Below are positions 1-5,685 of a stretch of DNA of 6,780 bases, piece after piece (position 1 is the stretch's first letter; each line of letters opens with the position of its first letter). This stretch comes from Microcystis aeruginosa W13-11. Lineage in GTDB: Bacteria > Cyanobacteriota > Cyanobacteriia > Cyanobacteriales > Microcystaceae. The position numbers and the translations under genes were made by a program. The stretch is from NCBI GenBank assembly GCA_009995705.1, contig JAADBR010000181.1, forward strand, positions 1 through 6,780. Direction: 5' to 3'. The notes below the pieces were generated by a model. It ran no database searches, was not told where the DNA came from, and saw only the letters and a program-made list of their open reading frames with translations.

Positions 1-2
1 CT

Positions 3-41
3 CTTGAAGCTAATTATGATGATTATCTTGAAAAAAAATGA
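3..41 (+). CDS. C-terminal end of a gene entering from the left (partial)
   Basis: Reading from base 3, frame 3 is open and ends at TGA (39-41), giving a tail LEANYDDYLEKK that looks protein-like (acidic, helical). A strong hairpin with a T-rich tail starts 11 bases after the stop, which is where a terminator for this gene would be. Frame 1 is also open, to TAG at 46-48, but its product (rich in I, M and K) looks less natural. The tail resembles the ends of some ABC-F ATPases, but twelve residues are too few to name a family. The choice of frame is an inference from residue composition and the terminator. Confidence 0.45.
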   Translation, partial: LEANYDDYLEKK

Positions 42-52
42 TAATTAGACAG

Positions 53-95
53 AAGTTCTCTATGTGAACAAGAGAACTTTATCTTCTTTTGTTTT
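53..95 (+). terminator. Rho-independent-type terminator
   Basis: A perfect 9-bp stem, AAGTTCTCT (53-61) and AGAGAACTT (71-79), encloses a 9-base loop and is followed by a T-rich run (TATCTTCTTTTGTTTT, 80-95). It sits just after the presumed stop of the gene entering from the left. The T tract is interrupted, so efficiency may be moderate. Confidence 0.65.
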
Positions 96-203
96 CAAAA
101 TGAGAATTGCTGGCTTCTCGGCGCGAATTAACGCTCCCCATCATCATGGCAACACACTGGGGGAACGAAAGCCAAAACGATGGACAGCGCGATGCCCAAT
201 CCG
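80..203. other. Intergenic stretch without a recognised gene
   Basis: Short open frames exist on both strands here and run into the dispersed repeat, but they have no good ribosome binding site and no recognisable motif. I see no RNA gene. Confidence 0.5.
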
Positions 204-411
204 AATACAAGATTAGCGTTCGCAGTTTAGTTCCGAAGGTGTTGGATTTCTTTTCGTCAACCCAACCTACAAGATCAGCGATCGCACCACGGCTGCTACC
301 CAGTGCCTTTGGCCTGACACTTAAACCCACAGCTTCAATCAATGTGCATGGTGCGTTCCCCAAAAATCGATCAGTGGAGCAGTAGGAGTCACATTAGGGA
401 ACGCACCCTAC
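204..411. repeat. Dispersed repeat, copy 1 (208 bp)
   Basis: This segment matches 5844-6051 at a constant offset of 5640 bases, with 11 mismatches and no gaps over 208 bp (about 95% identity by my manual count). The last 40 bases of the window (6741-6780) match 328-367 exactly. One end holds an inverted repeat, GGTGCGTTCCC (350-360) and GGGAACGCACC (397-407), with a 36-base loop. A HIP1 site lies at 278. The word GTAGGGTGCGTT, read on the minus strand, is familiar from intergenic repeats of many cyanobacteria; that comparison is from memory. Copies with shared ends at unrelated loci suggest a non-autonomous mobile or REP/MITE-like element. I see no clear target-site duplication. Confidence 0.85.
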
Positions 412-592
412 GGCTACGGCGATGGCGATCGCTAACAAGGCTAACTACATAAGTACCAGAACCTTGCAATGCAGCTTCTCGAATCACTTTATCAACTTGT
501 CCGTCTAATGGCAAAACGCAGCGGCGGCAAGTGAGCTCCAACTTCTCCCCAGTAGCTTTGTCCGTCCGCTGCCGGGACCTGTTAGCTGGCAT
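389..592 (-). CDS. Small hypothetical protein with a repeat-derived tail
   Basis: A 67-codon frame starts at ATG (592-590), overlapping the end of the TetR gene by 11 bases. Its first ~50 residues are polar and protein-like, with two close cysteines (TCRRC, residues 21-25) and a VDKVIREAAL segment (33-42) that could be a helix of the ribbon-helix-helix kind. The last ~12 residues (from about RHRRSRR) are rich in arginine and come from the edge of the dispersed repeat and its flank, so the original C-terminus has probably been lost. I do not recognise the family. The overlap with the repressor gene suggests transcription as a second gene of that operon. It could equally be a chance ORF. Confidence 0.4.
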   Translation of the reverse strand: MPANRSRQRTDKATGEKLELTCRRCVLPLDGQVDKVIREAALQGSGTYVVSLVSDRHRRSRRVRSLM

Positions 593-1232
593 TTAACGGG
601 GGTGAGAAATAGCTTTGCAGATAGTTTAAGGTGAGCCGCTTTGTTTCCGCTACTAGGCGCTGCCGATACAGTGGCTCTTGACTGAGGGACAACCATAATA
701 AGGTGCCGATCGTTTTAACCAACACGAAGGCGATCGCTTCATAATCCACAGGTTCTAATCTTGCATCACGCCTAGCTAAGGAACTCGCTAAATCCTGAAT
801 TAACGTGGCATCGGTTGCCTCATCAATTTCTTCCAATTCACGGATCGTTACCTGAACCTCCATAAAAATAGCATAGTAGCTAGGGTTTTCAGTAAAGAAG
901 CGATCGGTGGTATCAATCAACTGGTTCACGTAATCTAACAAAGAGAGCGTGGCTAATTCAGCCTCATCAACGACGGCTAACTTTTGATGTAGCTTGTCTG
1001 CATAACGGTGTGCCAGAGCTTGCAAAATCGCGGTTTTATCTGAAAAAAACTGGTAAAGCGACCCGATCGGAACCTGGGCTTGAGCCGCGATCGCGTTGGT
1101 GGTTGTTGCCGCGTAGCCTTGGCTAGCAAATAGGTCTTCTGCCACATCCAGAATGCGATTGACCCGCTCCTGACTACGAACCTGCCTTGGCTTGCGGCGC
1201 ATTCCGCCTAGGGGTGATGGCCTTTCAGACAT
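582..1232 (-). CDS. TetR/AcrR-family transcriptional repressor
   Basis: This is a 216-residue DNA-binding protein. Residues ~22-70 form a TetR-type helix-turn-helix: RILDVAEDLFASQGY leads in, and the recognition region is VPIGSLYQFFSDKTAIL (54-70). The remainder is an all-helical ligand/dimer domain of normal family length. I chose ATG 1232 because GGGAG lies 8 bases upstream and the protein then begins shortly before the HTH, as in other family members. The frame extends upstream to a TTG at 1355 and an ATG at 1274, but 1274 lacks a ribosome binding site and the longer forms would run through the operator. The gene is divergent from the Coq4 cluster, and three related boxes lie in the shared promoter, so it probably represses itself and the cluster. 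The ligand is unknown. Confidence 0.93.
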   Translation of the reverse strand: MSERPSPLGGMRRKPRQVRSQERVNRILDVAEDLFASQGYAATTTNAIAAQAQVPIGSLYQFFSDKTAILQALAHRYADKLHQKLAVVDEAELATLSLLDYVNQLIDTTDRFFTENPSYYAIFMEVQVTIRELEEIDEATDATLIQDLASSLARRDARLEPVDYEAIAFVLVKTIGTLLWLSLSQEPLYRQRLVAETKRLTLNYLQSYFSPPLNAS

Positions 1233-1282
1233 AGACGGTCTCCCGATTCCTAAAAATAAACGAGGATTACTCATATTTTTGC

Positions 1283-1312
1283 TTGACAAAACATGAGGAC
1301 TGCTCGTATTAT
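1283..1312 (+). promoter_or_regulatory. Sigma70-type promoter of the Coq4 cluster
   Basis: A consensus -35 TTGACA (1283-1288), an 18-bp spacer and a -10 TATTAT (1307-1312) predict a start near 1319. Operator box 2 fills the spacer, and box 3 lies just past the predicted start, so a bound repressor would block polymerase. Confidence 0.75.
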
Positions 1313-1313
1313 A
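1308..1313 (-). promoter_or_regulatory. -10 element of the tetR promoter
   Basis: Read on the minus strand this is a perfect TATAAT, using five of the six base pairs of the plus-strand -10. The region 16-19 bp upstream has no good -35 match (GATGCG at best), so the repressor promoter is predicted to be weaker than the forward one. Operator box 3 lies in its spacer and box 2 at its start site. Confidence 0.55.
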
Positions 1314-1366
1314 AAAATATGAGCAGTCCTCGCATCTTAACCTAGTTTCTCCCAAAGGATCATGTT

Positions 1367-1621
1367 ATGCCCCAAAACTTGCTGACTCCGCAAGCTGGCA
1401 GAGCCAGTATGCGCTCTCGCTGTCCGCTGCAATACATCCACCTTGGGTTTCGGTTTGTACGCTACAAATCCACTCCCTGGTTTGTATTGACGATTACTCC
1501 ACTCAAATTGCTTTTTGCATCAGGGGTAGAACGGACTCACGAACAGGTTCGTTATTTCAACGCGATCGCTAGCATTGATTTTGTCGCCACCTATGGCTTG
1601 CTCAATGACTTGCTCTCGTAG
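1367..1621 (+). CDS. Small hypothetical protein, first gene of the Coq4 cluster
   Basis: An 84-codon frame begins at ATG 1367 with AAAGGA (1354-1359) correctly spaced upstream, about 48 bases after the predicted transcription start. The product is basic in its first half (SRCPLQYIHLGFRF, then a hydrophobic VLTITPLKLLFA) and neutral in its second half, ending FVATYGLLNDLLS. The second half looks like ordinary protein; the first half is unusual. There is no classical signal peptide, and one short hydrophobic stretch (about residues 39-51) is too short for a confident membrane segment. A HIP1 site lies inside at 1562. I do not recognise it. It may be a real leader gene of the operon, a remnant of a larger deleted gene, or a chance frame in a long leader. 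Confidence 0.45.
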   Translation: MPQNLLTPQAGRASMRSRCPLQYIHLGFRFVRYKSTPWFVLTITPLKLLFASGVERTHEQVRYFNAIASIDFVATYGLLNDLLS

Positions 1622-1697
1622 AAGTTTGCAAGTGTCTTTGGTGTATTCAATTTGTCAAAAGTTTGGCAACATTTAAGTTTTTTTGGAGTATTTTTCT

Positions 1698-2441
1698 ATG
1701 CAACTGTTTAATTCAGCTACAGCCAATATGTCTGCGATCGCTCCTAGACAAAAACAGCCGCAGAATCCAATTCTCAGGGGATTTAAGTCATTCCGATCAA
1801 GGCTGCTGATCCTTAAATCATCGGTATCGATGCTATTTGGAGATAATAGTCTGCCAACAGTGGGTGAACTGACTTACGGATTGTTAGAAACTTCTGCCTA
1901 CGATCTAGTGGCTCACCATCTCAATCAAGATCCGGATTGCGCTGCCCTGATCCGCGATCGCTACATTCCCCCTGCCCACGACCTGGAAACCCTACTCACC
2001 TATGCCACTGATTCCTTGGGATATATCTACGCAGTGGAGATGAAGAAAAAGGGGTTCGATCCCAATCTCCATGCTGGAATGACAGCAAAAACAGATGCTG
2101 AATACGTTGAGCTAAGGCTGAGCCAGACTCACGATCTCTGGCATATCGTCACCGGATTTGACACCTCGGTGATTGGTGAAATTGGCTTACAGGCATTCCA
2201 CTTGCCCCAGTTTCCCTACCCACTAGCAACGATGTTGGTTGCAACTAGCTTGATATCCAGCACCTTGAGGGAACCGGAAACGTTACCCCAATTGCTGGAG
2301 GCGATCGCCCAGGGATTCCAAATGGGTAAAACTGCCAGGTCACTCTTTTCCCAGAAATGGGAAGAGGAGTGGGAAAAACCTTTGACCCAATGGCAAGCAG
2401 AGTTGAACATTCAACCAATTCAAAAATCGGACACTCATTAG
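1698..2441 (+). CDS. Coq4-family protein
   Basis: This 247-residue protein has the length and layout of the Coq4 family. The diagnostic zinc-ligand motif HDxxHx(11)E is present exactly: H145, D146, H149 and E161 (HDLWHIVTGF, then the E after IG). An N-terminal GELTYGLLETSAYDLVAHHL region and a middle segment rich in TYATDSLGYIYA also fit. Mitochondrial COQ4 acts in coenzyme Q assembly and has been linked to oxidative decarboxylation of the ring. Cyanobacteria make plastoquinone rather than ubiquinone, so the substrate here is open. ATG 1698 is chosen because GGAG (1685-1688) lies 9 bases upstream; the frame extends only five codons further, to a TTG that overlaps this site. It ends with TAG, and 57 bases separate it from the acetyltransferase gene. 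Position implies control by the divergent TetR protein. Confidence 0.92.
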   Translation: MQLFNSATANMSAIAPRQKQPQNPILRGFKSFRSRLLILKSSVSMLFGDNSLPTVGELTYGLLETSAYDLVAHHLNQDPDCAALIRDRYIPPAHDLETLLTYATDSLGYIYAVEMKKKGFDPNLHAGMTAKTDAEYVELRLSQTHDLWHIVTGFDTSVIGEIGLQAFHLPQFPYPLATMLVATSLISSTLREPETLPQLLEAIAQGFQMGKTARSLFSQKWEEEWEKPLTQWQAELNIQPIQKSDTH

Positions 2442-2485
2442 AAGGATCGCGTGGTTCTTCTCACAAAAACAAAGGATTGACAATT

Positions 2486-2491
2486 AGGAGG
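2486..2491 (+). promoter_or_regulatory. Strong ribosome binding site of the GNAT gene
   Basis: AGGAGG lies 7 bases before ATG 2499. It is the best Shine-Dalgarno match among the genes of this window and fixes the start of the acetyltransferase. Confidence 0.85.
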
Positions 2492-2498
2492 AACTTTC

Positions 2499-3176
2499 AT
2501 GATTAAGAGGTCTGTTGAAGGAACGGCAGTGACGATCTCCCCTCTCTTACAAGAAGACATCGATCGTGCTTCTGCCGTAATGGCTGGTGCTTTTGCTGCC
2601 GATCCGCTTGGGAGCTATTTACTGCCGGATGATCGGAACCGGTTAGAGGCGATGCGCTGCCTCTGGTATGAAGCTTTGCGTCGCAGTTACTCGCACGGAC
2701 GGATTGACGCCACCACTCCGGAAATTTGGGGTATTGCCAGTTGGTTACCCCCCGGCGCGCAGACAGAAACGTTTTGGGACTCCTGGCTATCAATTTTCCA
2801 CTCCTTGCATCGGGTTGGTTGGCAGAGTACCCATCGTCTGTTCGCTCTGATGGAATTTACAGAAATGCTCCGGGTACGCCATTGTCCCTCACCCCATTGG
2901 TATTTAGATGGACTGGCTGTCACCTTGGAAAGCCAGGGACGGGGAATTGGCAGTTTGCTGCTGCAACCCGTGCTAGAACTCGCTGATCGTGAGGAACAGG
3001 CTTGTTGCTTGTACACTTCCACGGAAAGGGCTGTGCGTTTCTATCAGCGCCAAGGATTTGTCATTCTCGAAGAAGCTTGCTTTCAAACTGCGGCTCCTCC
3101 CCTATGGTTCATGGTGCGCTCACCTAAAGATTTCCAATCATCCAAACTGGCTAAGTCCCTCTTTGCTCAAACCTGA
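2499..3176 (+). CDS. GNAT-family N-acetyltransferase with a Coq4-derived tail
   Basis: A 225-residue protein that would transfer an acetyl group from acetyl-CoA to an unknown amine. The GNAT core is clear: motif A, WYLDGLAVTLESQGRGIGSLLL (split here as residues 134-155), contains the acetyl-CoA pyrophosphate loop QGRGIG (146-151), and motif B contains AVRFYQRQGF (178-187). The N-terminal ~125 residues (AGAFAADPLGSYLL early on) are the variable acceptor half. The family fold is complete by about residue 208 (LWFMVRSP). The last 15 residues align in frame with Coq4 residues 206-220 of the gene just upstream, and the TGA stop replaces a Coq4 tryptophan codon, so the tail is acquired. It shares an operon with coq4; whether the Coq4 pathway product is the acetylation target is only a guess. 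Confidence 0.9.
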   Translation: MIKRSVEGTAVTISPLLQEDIDRASAVMAGAFAADPLGSYLLPDDRNRLEAMRCLWYEALRRSYSHGRIDATTPEIWGIASWLPPGAQTETFWDSWLSIFHSLHRVGWQSTHRLFALMEFTEMLRVRHCPSPHWYLDGLAVTLESQGRGIGSLLLQPVLELADREEQACCLYTSTERAVRFYQRQGFVILEEACFQTAAPPLWFMVRSPKDFQSSKLAKSLFAQT

Positions 3177-3245
3177 GAAGAGCAGTGGGCAAAGTCCTTG
3201 CTCCCATGGCAAACGGAGTCGAACGTTCATCCTATCCAGAATTAG
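3129..3245 (+). pseudogene. Remnant of a second coq4 3' end
   Basis: From base 3129, in the acetyltransferase frame and continuing past its TGA (3174-3176) to TAG (3243-3245), the translation aligns without gaps to Coq4 residues 206-243. I count 20 identities in 38 positions, for example KxAxSLFxQ, EExWxK, WQxE and NxxPIQ. The TGA stands where Coq4 has W221 (TGG), consistent with one G-to-A change. Similarity stops upstream of 3129, where GNAT sequence begins. This is a 117-bp fragment of a diverged tandem copy of coq4, into which or beside which the GNAT gene was placed. Confidence 0.85.
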
Positions 3246-3455
3246 TCAGATGATCTGATGGGTGGGCGGGTAAATCTGCTCATCCATTATTTTCCACTAC
3301 TTAATTAACTTGAGGGAACAATGCTCCAATTTAGGTTTAGTCTCCCAGCTAACGTTCGTGTTTAACGGCGGCTAATAAACTTTGCATCACCACCAACTAA
3401 CTCTATACCGTTCGCTGCAACACGGTTGTCGTGCGGCTAGCAGCTTACTAATTGC
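3246..3455. other. Intergenic region between convergent genes
   Basis: No gene is visible. Just after the coq4 remnant is a short perfect palindrome, CAGATGATCTG (3248-3258). At 3414-3444 lies a nested inverted repeat, with GCTGC/GCAGC outer arms and CACG-GTTGT-CGTG inside; neither strand has a T tract after it, so it is a weak candidate for a shared terminator of the two convergent transcription units. Confidence 0.45.
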
Positions 3456-4907
3456 TTAACCACTTGGTTGCAACCAACCCTTAACAACTGCTTTTACAAC
3501 TTTAAGATATTTGTTCTCTAAAATGAACTCATCAATAGCTGTATCGCCACCCTCTTTTAAAGCAGCAATGGCTCGCTGTTTGAGATCTGGCTTAGTGGCA
3601 ATGTTTATGTAAGCTACCTTTTCAGGTTCAGGGGCAGTTGGATTGCTTTCTTCAAGCTGTTTCAAAAGTTTCTGGATTTCAGCGGCGGCTTCTGCAAGAT
3701 TCGTTTTTTGTTCAGAAGTGTTTGTATTAAAAGCATTATCTACACGTGATCAGTTGACGATTGTAGCATTATTAATCTGTTCAAATTTATCTCCCATTAC
3801 AAATTCCTCAACTATTAAAGTGTCAACTTGAAGTCCAAAAGTACTAAAAGTCTTAATGAGATTTTGTTTAGTAAGTCTTCCAGAAACAATGTCACTTAAA
3901 GATAGCGCTACCCTCATACCTGAAAAATGTTCACATTGCTCATCAAAATCTGAGATTACTTTGGGTGTTTTGCTATTCTGTTGTTGGCTGTGTCTCTGTA
4001 TATAATCTATCAGTCATTCTCTTGCACGAATAAGTTCAGGCTGTCCACCCCCAGGATGAAAGGTACAAAAAGTTCAACCAATGTGACTGGGGCTTTGTTT
4101 CTTTTTATAACTATGTTCAGTATCATAGTTCTTGGCATTAACCACATATGAAACAGCAGCAGCAGTAGTAGTAGACAGTTTATTACAGCAAGGACTTTTA
4201 ATCTCAAGTTTTTGAACATCCAGAAAACTGTGCCAAGTAATACCTTGTCCGAAAGCCAACTTTTTTAATAGTTCCTTGGGGGGTCTCCTAAGAACCCCCG
4301 TCACATCAGCTTCAAATCCGCCATGTTCTGCAATTAAAGAGGCAACCTTATAATACAAGTTATCTCGAAGTATTAAGGGAATTCCTTGATGGAGTAGAGG
4401 GGAGAACGAAGCACTCAAAAAATAAATTTACTGATAATTTAGTTCCCTACTACTAAGGCGAATGGTTCCAACTTCCCCATAGACAAGAACTCCCTTTCCT
4501 CCTGGACCCAACTCCCGACGAAGAGGATTCTAGTCTTTTGGATGCTCATATTGACCATAGTAAGACCTATTTGTGTCACGAAGATTACTACCAATACCAA
4601 TATACTGTTGATTCTTCGTACCACAGAATACACGTCTAGGTGATTGTGGTATCCATTCAGTTACAGTACAATTCGAGAGACAAACCCTCATTGTTTCGCG
4701 TAGCTTTCCAGATATAGCTGCGTGCCAAAATTCCTGGTTATCTTTGAAGGTATGATCGGTCGAGCTTACAGGGGAATTATCAAGCAATGAGGGATTAAAA
4801 AGGCGAGCTTGAAGTGCTTCCATAATCAGGTCATAGGCAACTTCTTGAGGAAGTTGTACAAACTTTGAACCACCTACTGCAAAATGACTGGAGTACTCAA
4901 AACCCAT
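3456..4907 (-). pseudogene. Large multi-domain accessory gene with five in-frame stops
   Basis: One minus-strand frame of 483 codons runs from ATG 4907 (GAGGG 6 bases upstream) to TAA 3456-3458. It holds internal stops at 4530 (TAG, codon 126), 4428 (TAA, 160), 4074 (TGA, 278), 4014 (TGA, 298) and 3750 (TGA, 386), yet stays protein-like on both sides of each without changing frame. Recognisable pieces are VYGEVGTIRLSSREL just before the second stop, FEADVTGVLRRPPKELLKKL (about codons 196-215), FHPGGGQPELIRARE before the fourth, an acidic SDFDEQCEHF, a MGDKFEQINNATIVN motif (codons 371-385), and a C-terminal coiled-coil-like LAEAAAEIQKLLKQLEES with KQRAIAALKEGG. From memory, the MGDKxE-NATI-N segment and the C-terminal module recur in cyanobacterial accessory proteins of unknown function. 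The stops at 4014 and 4074 sit where Trp fits (RARE-W-LIDYI); that at 3750 fits Arg. I read it as one decaying gene. It could instead be two adjacent genes with the second starting near 4418 or at 3797 (GAGGA upstream). Confidence 0.75.
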
Positions 4908-4982
4908 GCCATACCCTCTTTTTATTGGAATTTATAAACAGCTATCCTTAGTTCAATGGTATCCGTTCAGGGGAGGTAAAAG

Positions 4983-5095
4983 TAGGCGTTGTCAAAATTA
5001 AAGATGATTTAATTGGCATAGGCTCCACAACGCCTTGATAGCAAAGTTTTTCTGGCGTTGCATCCATGCTTCATCTGCTGATCTGACAACGCCTA
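4983..5095. mobile_element. MITE-like element with TA-flanked inverted repeats (113 bp)
   Basis: The ends are a perfect 12-bp inverted repeat, TAGGCGTTGTCA (4983-4994) and TGACAACGCCTA (5084-5095). The outermost TA on each side could be a TA target duplication around 10-bp terminal repeats, as in IS630/Tc1-mariner-type elements. Inside, the same word recurs as ACAACGCC (5027-5034) and GGCGTTG (5054-5060), giving four arms in alternating orientation that could fold as two hairpins side by side. It is too short to encode a transposase, so it would be non-autonomous. It lies between the promoter side of the decayed gene and the 3' end of the DUF2442 gene. Family assignment is inference. Confidence 0.65.
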
Positions 5096-5103
5096 AAAGT
5101 ATG

Positions 5104-5412
5104 TTAGACGGTCGCTGCTCGATTATTTAACCAACGCTTCAAAGATTTTTGACTTTCTCCTGATGGTTGGCCAAGAATCAAGTTTTTAATACTAATATCT
5201 TCATCTAGTTGATCCCAATGGATTCCATTGCCAGCAGCGATAAAACGATAGTCATTACGCTCCTCAGTTGAGCCATGCAGGAGCCGAGGATACCATGCCA
5301 GGGGAACAGATATAGTGCGCCCATCAGACAAATCTACACTGAGTGTGTCATCTGTGATGGCCAATTGCTGAATTGCCAATGTTTCAAATACTTCATTCGT
5401 TAAAAAAGTCAT
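5104..5412 (-). CDS. DUF2442 domain protein
   Basis: This 102-residue protein carries the DUF2442 pattern: SVDLSDGRTISVPLAWYPRL (residues 25-44) and GIHWDQLDEDISIKNLILG (63-81). The function of the family is not established; its members are small, cytosolic and often paired with DUF4160 proteins. The start ATG 5412 lies inside the 3' end of the DUF4160 gene (20-bp overlap, different frame), with AGCAGG six bases upstream, so translation is probably coupled. It ends in TAA nine bases before the MITE-like element. Pairing of two small overlapping genes recalls toxin-antitoxin layout, but this is only an analogy. Confidence 0.9.
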   Translation of the reverse strand: MTFLTNEVFETLAIQQLAITDDTLSVDLSDGRTISVPLAWYPRLLHGSTEERNDYRFIAAGNGIHWDQLDEDISIKNLILGQPSGESQKSLKRWLNNRAATV

Positions 5413-5629
5413 GCCAGCCTGCTAGTAATTGTTCTTGGTTTTCTTGAACAAGTTTTTGAATGCGGTTAATTTCGGTGCGGTTAAATCCTTGGTTACTCTG
5501 AAGACGAACCGGCTGAAGCCAGAATTTAGCGATCTCTCGATCTCGTTCAACATGGATGTGAGGTGGCTCATGGTGATCGCCTGCGTAGCAAAAGAATCGA
5601 TATGGGCCAACGGTCAACAGCGTGGGCAT
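5393..5629 (-). CDS. DUF4160 domain protein
   Basis: This 78-residue protein matches DUF4160: near the N-terminus is RFFCYAGDHHEPPHIHVERD (residues 11-30), the conserved histidine-rich block of the family (HH-EPPHIHV), and near the C-terminus LLAGWHDFF. Length is typical of the family. ATG 5629 is the only plausible start, as a TGA precedes it directly. The ribosome binding site is weak (AGAG further upstream). The stop is TGA, at the point where the family normally ends, showing that TGA is read as stop in this genome. The gene is first in a two-gene unit with DUF2442. Function is unknown; the histidines could bind metal, which is speculation. Confidence 0.9.
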   Translation of the reverse strand: MPTLLTVGPYRFFCYAGDHHEPPHIHVERDREIAKFWLQPVRLQSNQGFNRTEINRIQKLVQENQEQLLAGWHDFFNE

Positions 5630-5655
5630 TCAAAAGTTTTGCTCTAAATATCTCA

Positions 5656-5685
5656 AACATAGCTGAATGCCTCGCTGACTGTCAA
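5656..5685 (-). promoter_or_regulatory. Promoter of the DUF4160-DUF2442 pair
   Basis: On the minus strand a consensus -35 TTGACA (5685-5680) is followed after 18 bp by TATGTT (5661-5656), four of six matches to the -10 consensus. A start near 5649 would leave a leader of about 20 bases before ATG 5629. Confidence 0.5.

Larger units (their letters stand above)
1262..1331. promoter_or_regulatory. Three-box operator for the TetR repressor
   Basis: Three related 11-bp boxes are present: GAGGATTACTC (1262-1272), GAGGACTGCTC (1295-1305) and its exact reverse complement GAGCAGTCCTC (1321-1331). Each box is itself an imperfect palindrome of the form GAG-N5-CTC. Boxes 2 and 3 form an 11-bp perfect inverted repeat that extends to 14 of 15 matches (1295-1309 with 1317-1331). 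The sequence after box 1 (ATATTTTT) also matches that after box 3 on its own strand. The arrangement overlaps both divergent promoters, the usual position for autorepressing TetR proteins. Binding by this particular repressor is inferred from position and symmetry. Confidence 0.75.

Noticed and set aside
79..385. Two opposed ORFs of about 90 codons spanning the left repeat copy
   Set aside because: They lack ribosome binding sites and known motifs, and cover repeat sequence. Only the repeat-borne frame is noted as a weak finding.
2503..3258. Several overlapping ORFs on both strands inside and after the GNAT gene
   Set aside because: They are shadows of the acetyltransferase and of the coq4 remnant, without starts or motifs of their own.
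3340..3455. Possible integron attC-like site in the region with AACGTTCGTG and a nested inverted repeat
   Set aside because: I could not find paired attC core boxes with the right symmetry, and there is no integrase or cassette array nearby.
3174..4076. TGA read as tryptophan (alternative genetic code or recoding), since three TGA codons sit where Trp would fit
   Set aside because: The DUF4160 gene ends with TGA exactly where its family ends, TAG and TAA interrupt the same long frame, and the TGA at 3750 fits Arg better than Trp. Ordinary gene decay explains all of them.
4010..4633. Hydrophobic short ORFs (4010-4219 and 4439-4633, minus strand) that look like membrane peptides
   Set aside because: They are alternate frames of the decayed 483-codon gene, start without ribosome binding sites and break the continuous sense of the main frame.
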